Part shown: positions 17,386-26,200 of the stretch, one piece after another
Layout: each line of letters begins with the position of its first letter
How positions within the stretch are numbered: the stretch's first letter is position 1
Origin: Synergistales bacterium
Lineage (GTDB): Bacteria > Synergistota > Synergistia > Synergistales > Aminobacteriaceae
Assembly (NCBI GenBank): GCA_025997955.1
Contig: BNVH01000022.1
Coordinates: 1 to 43,256 of the forward strand
DNA: 43,256 nt
Direction: 5' to 3'
Translations under genes and position numbers: made by a program
Notes under the pieces: model-generated
Seen by the model: only the letters and a program-made list of their open reading frames with translations
Told to the model about the DNA's origin: nothing
Databases searched by the model: none

Positions 17386-18720
17386 ATGAATGTACAAGAA
17401 GTATTAGCTAAATTAAAGCTAAGGTTTCCGCATGAGCCTGAATATCATCAGGCTGTAGAAGAAGTATTATTATCTATTGAGGATGAGTACAACAAACATC
17501 CGGAATTTGAAAAATACAACCTCATCGAAAGGTTGTGTATTCCTGACCGGATTTTCACGTTCCGTATCAATTGGATTGATGACAAAGGCGTTGTGCAAAC
17601 GAACATGGCTTATCGTATCCAACACAGCATGGCTATCGGTCCGTACAAAGGTGGACTTCGTTTTCACCCCTCGGTTTATCCCGGCTTGTTGAAATTCCTT
17701 GCTTTCGAGCAAACTTTCAAAAATGCCCTTACCACTTTGCCAATGGGTGGCGCAAAAGGTGGTTCCGACTTTGACCCGAAAGGAAAAAGCGATGCGGAAG
17801 TGATGCGTTTTTGCCAGGCTTTTATGCTTGAATTGTGGAAACAAATCGGCCCCGATACCGATGTGCCTGCCGGCGATATAGGCGTTGGCGGACGTGAAGT
17901 CGGTTTCTTGTTCGGCATGTACAAAAAACTGACTCGCACACATGTAGGTGTTCTTACCGGTAAAGGTAACGAATTTGGAGGCTCATTGATTCGCCCCGAA
18001 GCGACCGGTTACGGAACGGTCTATTTTGCCGAAGAGATGCTTAAACTGAAAGGCGACAGCATGAAAGGCAAAACCGTCGCTATTTCCGGTTCGGGAAATG
18101 TAGCCCAATATGCCGTTGAAAAATGTCTTCACTTGGGCGCTAAACCGGTTACCCTTTCCGACTCAAGCGGATACATCTACGACCCAGCCGGAATTGATGC
18201 GGAAAAGTTGAAATACGTAATGTGGTTGAAAGAAGAAAAACGCGGACGTATCTCGGAATATGCTGAAAAATACGGATGTAAATTTGTTGCAGGCGCTCGT
18301 CCTTGGGAAGTAAAAGTAGATGTCGCTCTTCCGTGTGCTACCCAAAACGAATTGGACGAAACCAACGCAAAGACATTGATTGCAAACGGTTGTATCTGTA
18401 TTGCCGAAGGCGCCAACATGCCTTCTACGCCGGAAGCTATCGAAGTTATTCAAGCAGCTAATATCCTGTACGCTCCGGGTAAAGCATCCAATGCCGGCGG
18501 TGTTGCCACTTCCGGTTTGGAAATGTCGCAAAACTCACTGAAATTGAGTTGGACACGCGAAGAAGTCGATGCACGTCTGCTTAAGATTATGCAAGACATC
18601 CACGCTACTTGTGTTCAATACGGTAAAAAAGCCGACGGCTCTATTGACTACGTGAAAGGCGCCAACGTCGGCGGATTCATGAAAGTGGCTAAAGCTATGA
18701 TCGCTCAAGGTATTATTTGA
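17386..18720 (+). CDS. gdhA: NADP-type glutamate dehydrogenase
   Basis: Cytoplasmic hexameric glutamate dehydrogenase (444 residues, the usual length of the short bacterial form), making glutamate from 2-oxoglutarate and ammonia or the reverse. Clear motifs: PYKGGLRFHPSV (K88), FKNALTTLPMGGAKGGSDFD with K112 and the catalytic-type K124, PAGDIGVGGREVGF (D164), and the Rossmann GSGNVAQYAVEK in the C-terminal half. The strength of the match to the hexameric NADP class is high, but cofactor choice (NADP, NAD or both) cannot be settled here. Monocistronic, with its own promoter and a strong terminator. Confidence 0.97.
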   Translation: MNVQEVLAKLKLRFPHEPEYHQAVEEVLLSIEDEYNKHPEFEKYNLIERLCIPDRIFTFRINWIDDKGVVQTNMAYRIQHSMAIGPYKGGLRFHPSVYPGLLKFLAFEQTFKNALTTLPMGGAKGGSDFDPKGKSDAEVMRFCQAFMLELWKQIGPDTDVPAGDIGVGGREVGFLFGMYKKLTRTHVGVLTGKGNEFGGSLIRPEATGYGTVYFAEEMLKLKGDSMKGKTVAISGSGNVAQYAVEKCLHLGAKPVTLSDSSGYIYDPAGIDAEKLKYVMWLKEEKRGRISEYAEKYGCKFVAGARPWEVKVDVALPCATQNELDETNAKTLIANGCICIAEGANMPSTPEAIEVIQAANILYAPGKASNAGGVATSGLEMSQNSLKLSWTREEVDARLLKIMQDIHATCVQYGKKADGSIDYVKGANVGGFMKVAKAMIAQGII

Positions 18721-18732
18721 TTATTACCGAAT

Positions 18733-18784
18733 ACCAATGAAAAAAAGAGATTACCTCACTTGGGGTAATCTCTTTTTCATTGGT
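18733..18784. terminator. long bidirectional terminator hairpin
   Basis: Arms 18733-18755 and 18764-18784 pair over about 21 positions (outer ACCAATG/CATTGGT, inner AGAGATTACC/GGTAATCTCT) around an 8-base loop, with A-run and T-run in the arms giving a U-tract in both directions. The left arm has two extra A. It separates gdhA from the converging T9SS-exported protein gene. Confidence 0.85.
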
Positions 18785-18835
18785 AAAAACAAGTACCATC
18801 AATATGACAGCCCTCGTTCCATTGAATTATCAGAA

Positions 18836-21694
18836 TTATTTAGCAAGCACTTTATAAGTCATCGATTGGTTCTTATCCTGAACTTTTACAAGATAAATTC
18901 CTTTTGCAGGAAGGGTGATTGCTTCGTTGTTGCTGATCGTTTTGCGGTTGGCCACTTTTTGTCCGAGCATGTTGTAAACATCCAGCGTGGCTGTCGCTGA
19001 AAGTTCCTTGGCGTACAGTCTGCCGTTTTCAACATAAACACTTCCCGACAATGTTGCCGCAGAATGGTTAATACCGGTATAAGCGACTCCGTGAACATAG
19101 ACTTCCGCAATGGAGGTGAATGGCTCCCTGAAAGAATCCGGTAAATTCAGTTTCAAATAACGGGCTTTGACTGTCGTCGTTGCATCCAATGACAGGTAGT
19201 GAATACCATCGTTTTGAGCGGCATAAGCGCCTTCTGCAATAGGCGTCCAAGTATCTGCATTTACATCAGGATTATCTCCGACAAAATATTGAAGGGTTTT
19301 CGTATCTCCGTTTGTTCTTCTGTATGTGATAATTTTGTTTATTTCCGTCGGATTAACCATGTTGATAACAGCCCAGTGAGGAAGCGCAGCATTAGAAGGT
19401 TGCCATTGAGAATGCCAGTAAGTGGCTATGTTATCGTCAAACAACATATCTTTTCCGCCACCATCAGATGCTGTTTCGTCGGAAACGGCTAATACAAGCC
19501 AGTTGCTTCTATCGACAATTTCTGTTTTCTCAAACTTGAAAGAAAGTATTTTGAATGAACTTCCGGAGAATGAAACTTTTAACACATTTTCGCCGGCAGT
19601 TAGTTTTACCACTGGAACTGTTATTTCCTGCCATGCGCCTTCTGTAGCCGAGAGTTGAACGGAAGTTGAAGTAGCGCCCGATAATTCAATTCCGCCTGTG
19701 TTTTCACAATTGGCTTTGAATGTAACGTTATAATAAGCCGTTTCTTCCACGTTTACTGTGTAAGACAACCGCCACGGGGTATTGGCTTCTTTTACATCAA
19801 CAAAATAACCGTCTGCTTCATTCCCTCCGACAGGAACTGCCACATTTGTACGAATGGCATTGTTTTCTCCACCCAAGGTCTTGTTTGTGAGCCAATAGGT
19901 CAAACCTTCTCCGCCTTCGTCAAATTTCCATGCCTGAATAGTGCCGGGAATGGTTTGCGGCGTATTTTCATACGGTTTTACATCCGCATGTTTTCTGATT
20001 TTGATTTTATCGAAGTTACCATCATAATAAGTATATAAAGTGTGTCGTCCTGCCTTTAAATTGACATTAGTAGCGACCATAAAATCCATCCAGATTAACC
20101 AGTCACCGGGTGTGTGGGCAATAATTTCAGGATAAACCGTATTATCTATTTGAATATGCTGTTTCCGGTCGCCATTATTGGTTGAAAGGACGTAGAAAAC
20201 ATCGTATTTTCCATCTTCTGCAACGTTGAGGGAATAAGCTAACCAATCGCCCGCAGCACTCCAACCGATAGTGGCATTCTCTCCACCTTCCGGGTTGCGA
20301 TATTCCATTTCAACGTTTTCGCTACCGTCTTCTTCACCTCTGACTGCTTTCGATGCAGCGTTACCGCCGTTGGTTTGACTATCGTGGAAAGCAATTTCTC
20401 TTCCCCCTCTGTCAAAAAATTCAGCTTCAATAACCAATTCTCCGTTAGCAGGAACAATATAAGGAGCTTCAAAGAAAGGTGTTCCCGTATAAGGAGGTGA
20501 GTATTTGTTGACTTCAAAGCGGTCGAAATTACCACCGTCGGATAATATTGAGATGATGTTCTTTCCTTGTTTCAAGACAATGGAAACAAGAAGTTCGGTT
20601 CCTTCATCATAAGATTCTTTGAATTCAATATCCTTAGTAGCATTTTCAATGCTTCGTCCGTTGACTAATATGGAGAAAACGTCGGAAGTTGTTTTTTGTC
20701 CGTAGAACACCAAGATAAAGTTATAATCTTTCAATTCCGGGACTTCTATCGTATAATTAAACCATTCACCTTTAATTGTAGCCAGATGATAGTTGTTTTC
20801 GCCCGGCCCTGCTTCTATGGCGACAGATTCGGGACGATAAGCGTTTACAACTCCCTCGTTGTTCGAGTGGTAAGTATAGCCTTCTCCTCCGGTGTCGAAA
20901 TCTTCGGCCTCAACTATACAAGGAGCGGTATGAGGTCCATTATACGGCGTACTTTTAATGTCAGGTGCGCAACCGCCCATCAAGGCCACTTCTTCGGGAT
21001 TCAAAGCCATTCCCGGCCAAAAAGCGAGACCGGAGCAGTCTATCGTGCCATCTTCACCATCGTTATCCGAAAAAATCCAGAAATAATTGGCGGGAATTTG
21101 TTCCCGCGATTTGTCCTTCGTCATGGTTATCACTGAGTTTCCGTCCACATAAACAGTGAAAGAAACGTGGCTTTCATCTCCTTCAATATCAGCGACAACT
21201 AATACGATTCTGTGCCATTCTTCAGCCGGCATTTGGTACGACGTATAAGAACCTTGCCCGATTGAACCTCCGGGAGCATTTCCATCATCAGGATGAATAA
21301 ATAAATCGCCATCATCGCCAACACCGGTCGGATGGGTTTGAAAAAGTGTCCGATATTCTTTCCAATCGGGAATACTCACATCCCAAAGGATAGTAAACGT
21401 GCTCTGCGCAACATTTGTCGGATTCGGCACTTTTATCTTACCGATTCGTTGGGTGGTTCTTTCAACCGTAATCGCTTTTTTTCCCAAAGAAAAATCGAGA
21501 AATTGAATGACATTTACCTCTGGCGAAACTTCCAAAAAGACATTACCAATACTGGGTCTGGTAATATCATCATCATCAAAGGTGTAGTACAAGGAAGGAT
21601 GCATATCAACTACCTTCTGATCTGGATCTGACTGTGCATAAGCCGTTAAAGACAGTGCAAAAGCAATGAGTAAAAATTGAATCTTGTTTTTCAT
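18836..21694 (-). CDS. T9SS-exported multi-domain carbohydrate-binding protein, no catalytic domain seen
   Basis: Predicted cell-surface or secreted protein of 952 residues. Domains in order: signal peptide 1-20 (ending TAYA); LamG/concanavalin-like sandwich about 30-235; three CBM6-like beta-sandwich modules at about 258-397 (begins CIVEAEDFDTGGEGYTYHS), 418-566 (LVIEAEFFDRGGREIAFHD) and 583-722 (IQAWKFDEGGEGLTYWL); an F5/8-type (discoidin, CBM32-like) domain about 729-870 with ATYWHSQW and LPHWAVINM; and a type IX secretion C-terminal domain about 885-952 (LDVYNMLGQKV, LPAKGIYLVKV, YKVLAK). No glycosidase, lyase or peptidase motif is visible. It probably binds a glycan or tethers cells to one. 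It stands alone, divergent from the alkD-like gene, ending at a shared terminator. Confidence 0.85.
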   Translation of the reverse strand: MKNKIQFLLIAFALSLTAYAQSDPDQKVVDMHPSLYYTFDDDDITRPSIGNVFLEVSPEVNVIQFLDFSLGKKAITVERTTQRIGKIKVPNPTNVAQSTFTILWDVSIPDWKEYRTLFQTHPTGVGDDGDLFIHPDDGNAPGGSIGQGSYTSYQMPAEEWHRIVLVVADIEGDESHVSFTVYVDGNSVITMTKDKSREQIPANYFWIFSDNDGEDGTIDCSGLAFWPGMALNPEEVALMGGCAPDIKSTPYNGPHTAPCIVEAEDFDTGGEGYTYHSNNEGVVNAYRPESVAIEAGPGENNYHLATIKGEWFNYTIEVPELKDYNFILVFYGQKTTSDVFSILVNGRSIENATKDIEFKESYDEGTELLVSIVLKQGKNIISILSDGGNFDRFEVNKYSPPYTGTPFFEAPYIVPANGELVIEAEFFDRGGREIAFHDSQTNGGNAASKAVRGEEDGSENVEMEYRNPEGGENATIGWSAAGDWLAYSLNVAEDGKYDVFYVLSTNNGDRKQHIQIDNTVYPEIIAHTPGDWLIWMDFMVATNVNLKAGRHTLYTYYDGNFDKIKIRKHADVKPYENTPQTIPGTIQAWKFDEGGEGLTYWLTNKTLGGENNAIRTNVAVPVGGNEADGYFVDVKEANTPWRLSYTVNVEETAYYNVTFKANCENTGGIELSGATSTSVQLSATEGAWQEITVPVVKLTAGENVLKVSFSGSSFKILSFKFEKTEIVDRSNWLVLAVSDETASDGGGKDMLFDDNIATYWHSQWQPSNAALPHWAVINMVNPTEINKIITYRRTNGDTKTLQYFVGDNPDVNADTWTPIAEGAYAAQNDGIHYLSLDATTTVKARYLKLNLPDSFREPFTSIAEVYVHGVAYTGINHSAATLSGSVYVENGRLYAKELSATATLDVYNMLGQKVANRKTISNNEAITLPAKGIYLVKVQDKNQSMTYKVLAK

Positions 21695-21738
21695 AAAATT
21701 GAATGTTAAATATTAATATATATTTTCCCTTTCATTTG

Positions 21739-21746
21739 CAAATATA
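21739..21746 (-). promoter_or_regulatory. -7 element for the T9SS protein gene
   Basis: TATATTTG on the minus strand matches TAnnTTTG 44 bases before the ATG at 21694; no -33 TTG is seen at the right distance. Confidence 0.5.
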
Positions 21747-21842
21747 TGCTTTTTTTTGTTATTTCATGATAATTTAGAAAAAATAATGATTTTTAAATTG
21801 TATGCGCTTCTTCTTCCTGTCTGCACACATAATTTTTTTTCG

Positions 21843-21850
21843 TAACTTTG
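21843..21850 (+). promoter_or_regulatory. -7 element for the AlkD-type gene
   Basis: TAACTTTG matches TAnnTTTG; a weak -33 (CTG, 21821-21823) lies 19 bases upstream. Leader of about 30 bases to the ATG at 21888. Confidence 0.55.
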
Positions 21851-21887
21851 CCCCATTATTTGTGAGAGTCATAATTAGAGAAATTAT

Positions 21888-22601
21888 ATGAACGCCGAAT
21901 TTATCATCCAAGAACTCCTGTCCGTTGCCAATCCCGAAAAAGCAAATTTTCTGCGAAGCTTTTTTAAAACCGGCAAAGGGCAATATGCCGAAGGCGACGT
22001 GATGTTGGGAATTGTGGTTCCCCTCACAAGGGATGTTGTGAAAAAATGTCCGGAACTTCCTTTTTCTGAAATTCAGTTATTGCTGGATTCGGAATACCAT
22101 GAAGTGCGCTTGGCCGGCTTGTTGCTGCTTGTCAAACAATTCAAGAAAGCGAAGGGCGAAGAAGAGAAAAAGAAAATATTCGATTTTTACTTGCGCAATG
22201 CCCGGAAAGCCAACAATTGGGATTTGGTTGATGTAACCTGCCGCGATGTCATCGGACTGTATTTGTTGGACAAAACGGACAGAAGCGCCCTTTACCGTTT
22301 GGTCGAAAGCGACAATCTTTGGGAACAGAGAATCGCCATCGTTTCGACTTGGACATTTATCAAAAATTACCAATTCGACGATACTTTGGCTATTTCAATA
22401 AAATTACTCAACCACAAACACGATTTGATACACAAAGCCGTCGGATGGATGTTGCGCGAAGTTGGAAAAAAAGACAGGGAGGTTTTGGTCAACTTCCTGA
22501 ACACCTATCACGCCCAATTGCCCCGCACCAGTTTGCGGTATGCAATTGAACATTTTGCGCCGGAGGAACGAGCTTATTATCTGTATCACTTTGATGCTTA
22601 A
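21888..22601 (+). CDS. AlkD-family DNA alkylation repair glycosylase
   Basis: HEAT-repeat DNA glycosylase (237 residues) that removes alkylated bases such as 3- and 7-methyl purines without flipping the base. The family residues are visible: W111 and D115 in NNWDLVDVT and R148 in LWEQRIAIV, corresponding to the conserved Trp, Asp and Arg of the AlkD active site, and the C-terminal HKAVGWMLREVGKKD and PRTSLRYAIEHF segments. Length and helical pattern fit the family. Monocistronic. A broken gene that looks like the related AlkC type lies 5 kb downstream. Confidence 0.93.
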   Translation: MNAEFIIQELLSVANPEKANFLRSFFKTGKGQYAEGDVMLGIVVPLTRDVVKKCPELPFSEIQLLLDSEYHEVRLAGLLLLVKQFKKAKGEEEKKKIFDFYLRNARKANNWDLVDVTCRDVIGLYLLDKTDRSALYRLVESDNLWEQRIAIVSTWTFIKNYQFDDTLAISIKLLNHKHDLIHKAVGWMLREVGKKDREVLVNFLNTYHAQLPRTSLRYAIEHFAPEERAYYLYHFDA

Positions 22602-22690
22602 CTTCTAATAAACAGGCTAATTCAGCCTTGGTTATCCCTTTCTCAAGCATAACCAAGCGAATATTCTCTCCAAGTTGTTGGAGGAACTTA
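22598..22690 (-). pseudogene. fragment with helix-turn-helix-like sequence
   Basis: On the minus strand an open stretch without usable start reads LGENIRLVMLEKGITKAELA, like the first two helices of an XRE-type HTH domain, and then runs into the end of the AlkD gene. It lies directly downstream of the IS21 remnant. It may be a truncated regulator or part of the lost element; very uncertain. Confidence 0.25.
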
Positions 22691-22720
22691 TGGCTATGGT
22701 GGACCCACTGGTATAATATA

Positions 22721-23150
22721 CTACTTTCGGCGATACTTGTTTTTAATCAGGGATTTAATAAATTTGTAACTGAAAATTTCCTGTTCAAGCGCTATTTCAC
22801 AAGCCCGGTTAAAAATGATTGGGTCTGTTTTTCGGGAAAGACTTAACAAACCGTCACAGGTCTTGTAATGAACTTCCGGCGGTTTGGATGTGTTGAAAAA
22901 TTTGTATTCCATCAAAGTAATACGCCGGATTACGCTTGTTGTAATGCTGATGGGCGGAACACAAGTGTTCGGACAAGACCGTGTAGCCAAACCCTGCCTT
23001 GCGTTCATGGGTGACGACTAAAATATTTTTGCAGAAAATTGTTTTGTGCCACACGAAGTTCGGAATAATACTTGACTTGAAAAATCGGTTTCCGGCAGCG
23101 GGCGCAACAGATGTTTTTCATCAGCTTGGTGAGGTTATGCTTTTCTTTCC
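22721..23150 (-). pseudogene. IS21-family transposase IstA remnant (C-terminal part)
   Basis: About 140 codons of an IS21 IstA-like transposase, split over three minus-strand frames. First frame: from about 23150 to the YYSELRVAQNNFL segment (23070). Second: NILVVTHERKAGFGYTVLSE, then HLCSAHQHYNKRNPAYYF, matching the family's 'THxR...Y...EHLxxxHxxY' stretch. Third: YKTCDGLLSLSRKTDPIIFN and RACEIALEQEIFSYKFIKS, matching the C-terminal helical 'C.GLL.L..K......ACxxAL....Y.Y..IK' pattern; stop at 22721. Two frameshifts, no DDE catalytic core and no istB helper mean it is dead. No terminal inverted repeats were located. Confidence 0.65.
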
Positions 23151-23200
23151 ACATCCTTATTTGTGCTATATTACCCCCGCAAATTCCCTACAAATGGGGA

Positions 23201-23231
23201 TTGTTTGACACTTTCCTCCGCTTTACCTTTG
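23201..23231 (+). promoter_or_regulatory. promoter of the chelatase gene
   Basis: TTG (23201-23203) and TACCTTTG (23224-23231) are 20 bases apart; only 13 bases separate the -7 box from the ATG at 23245, so the leader is very short. No operator-like palindrome is obvious. Confidence 0.7.
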
Positions 23232-23244
23232 CACTCAAAAAATC

Positions 23245-26200
23245 ATGACAAAAAGAAAACAAATTTCCTTCATCGTCCTTCTTGCGGTAGTAGTCGGAAT
23301 CGCATGGACGATGTGGAATCACACCGCTTCTACCACCCGGATTGCGCTGATTGATTTCCAGCCTTTCCAGAAGGCAAGCCTTGTCAAGGCAAACACCGAC
23401 AAGTTTATTCAATTTGAAGAAGTCTCAAACGACCGGTTGGATAAACTCAAACAATACGATTTTGTACTGGGCTTCGGCATGGGCATGCATATCACCGCCG
23501 AGCAGCGGGCGCAACTGCAAAGTGCGACGAACAAAGGCATTCCGTTGTACATCCATGCGGCGACCAATCCCGAAAACAACATTTGCAATATAGACAGTAT
23601 CCGGCTGAAAGTCGTAAAAGACTACCTCAACAACGGCAACAAAAAGAACTACCAAAGCCTTGCCCGCTACATCCGTCAGGAGATAGACGGAAAGCGATTT
23701 TTTGTCAATCCGCCCGATTCGGTATTCAAGACAGCTTCCGACGTGCTCTACCATCTGGATGAAAACGAATCTTTTGAAAATGTTCCGGATTACGAAGCGT
23801 ATCTGAAAAAGCATAATTTCTACCAAGAAAACGCCCCGAAAATCGCTATTGTCGGCGGCTTGAATGACCCTTTCAGTGGCAACCGCGACAATATAGACAG
23901 CCTGATTGTAAGCCTGCAACGCGCAGGAATGAACGTCTATCCCCTCGCATCCGCGATGAAACGTTTACAGTTCCTGAAAGACATCCGTCCCGATGCCGTC
24001 CTCTATTTCGCTCACGGACGGATGATTATGGGTCAAGCCGACGCAGCCGTAGATTGGCTGAAAGCGCAGAACATTCCGGTTTTTGCTCCTCTCACCCTGC
24101 TGCAAAGCAAAGAAGAATGGCAATCCGACCCGATGGGCATGTTTGGCGGATTCATGTCGCAAAGCATTGTCATGCCTGAATTGGACGGCGTGATATATCC
24201 GTATGTACTTAATGTACAGGAAATAGACAACGAAGGCTTGTATTTGTTCAAAGCCATCCCCGAACGCTTGCAGGCTTTTACGCAAATCGTGAATAACTTC
24301 ATGACCTTGCGCCGAAAGAATAATGCCGACAAGAAATTAGCCGTTTATTATTTCAAAGGCGCAGGGCAATCCACCTTGACTGCTCAGGGATTGGAAACCG
24401 TTCCCGCGCTTTATAATCTGTTGAAACGATTGAAATCGGAAGGATACAAAGTAGATAATCTTCCCGCAAGCGAATCCGAATTTGAAAAACTATTGATGAC
24501 GCAAGGCGCTGTTTTGAGTCCGTATGCCGAAGGCGCTTTCGACGATTACCTGAAAAACGGAAAACCCGCTTTAATTGAAAAATCGGAATACGAATCGTGG
24601 ATTCGCCAATCCCTTTCCGACGAATTGTATGCCGACGTTGTAAATACCTACGGCGAATTTCCCGGACAGTTTATGGCGGTGCAAACGGTAGGGGCGTTGC
24701 GCGCAACGCCCCTACTCGCGGTTGCTCGAATCGAACTGGGAAATATCGCCCTGCTTCCGCAACCCATGGCGGGATTGGGCAACGATGCTTTCGCCATTGT
24801 TCACGGTGCAAAATCCGCGCCGCCGCATACGTATATCGGAGCATATCTTTGGTCGCAACATGCTTTCAAAGCAGATGCAATGCTGCATTTCGGCACGCAC
24901 GGAAGCCTTGAATTTACGCCGCAAAAGCAGGTGGCTTTGAGTCACAACGACTGGCCTGATCGTTTGGTGGGAACCGTGCCGCATTTCTATTATTATACGA
25001 TTGGAAATATCGGCGAAAGCATGATGGCAAAACGCCGTTCGTACGCCACAACGATTTCATACCTCACTCCGCCATTTATGGAAAGCGAAACACGTATGCA
25101 ATTCAAGGAACTGCAAGATAAAATCCGCGACTATTACAAAACGGACGAATCCGCCCAAGCAAAGGCTTCGCTTGCGGTTAAAAAAATTGCCGTGCAAATG
25201 GGATTGCACCGCGAGTTGCGCCTCGACAGCGTTTTAACTGCTCCATACACCGCCGCCGATATTGAACGTATCGAAGATTTTTCGGAAGAAATCGCCAATG
25301 AAAAGATGACCGGAAGCCTGTACATTTCAGGCATTCCTTATTCCGGCGAAAAAATACGATCCACCGTGTTGGCAATGACTGCCGACCCGATTGCGTACAG
25401 CTTGGCTGCGCTGGACAAACAACGCGACAAAACGACCGAACAGCAATTGAAAAACAAGGTATTTTTCACGAAACAGTATCTCGAACCTGCCAAAACATTG
25501 GTGAATAAAGTATTGAACGGCGCAAAGGTAAACGATGCCCTGATTTGCGCAATGGCTCATGTTCAACAGGAAGATTTGAATAAAGCGAAAACGATTTTAG
25601 CGCCCAGGCAACGGAGCATGTCCGCCATGTTTTCCGAATCATCCCCACCCAAATCTTCGGATAATAAAAAATCGTCGGGCGGCGGTCATCCGTCATGGAT
25701 ACCCAAAATCGGCAAGCACCAGAATACGCCTGCAGAAGCGGAAAAGCCACAGGCAAAACCTGAAACGCCTTCCGTTGAATACAGCAAAGAACAAAAAGAT
25801 TGGGCGCGCGCCATTGTGGAAGTCGAGCGCATGGTCAACAATATTGTAAATTACAGGAATATGTTGGAACAAAGTCCCGAAAAGGAATTTCAGGCTTTGC
25901 TGAACGCCTTTTCAGGCGGATACATTGCCCCCTCTTCGGGCGGCGATGCCGTTGCCAATCCCAATGCCATACCCACAGGACGAAATTTGTATTCGATAAA
26001 TGCTGAAGCCACGCCGTCGGAAGTTGCCTGGGACAAAGGCGTTTCATTAGTCAATGCCACGCTTGAACAATACAAGCAACAGCACGACGAATATCCGCAA
26101 AAGGTAAGCTACACGTTTTGGAGCAGCGAATTTATCGAAAGCGAAGGGACAACCATTGCTCAGGTGTTGTATATGTTGGGCATCGAACCTGTGCGTGATG

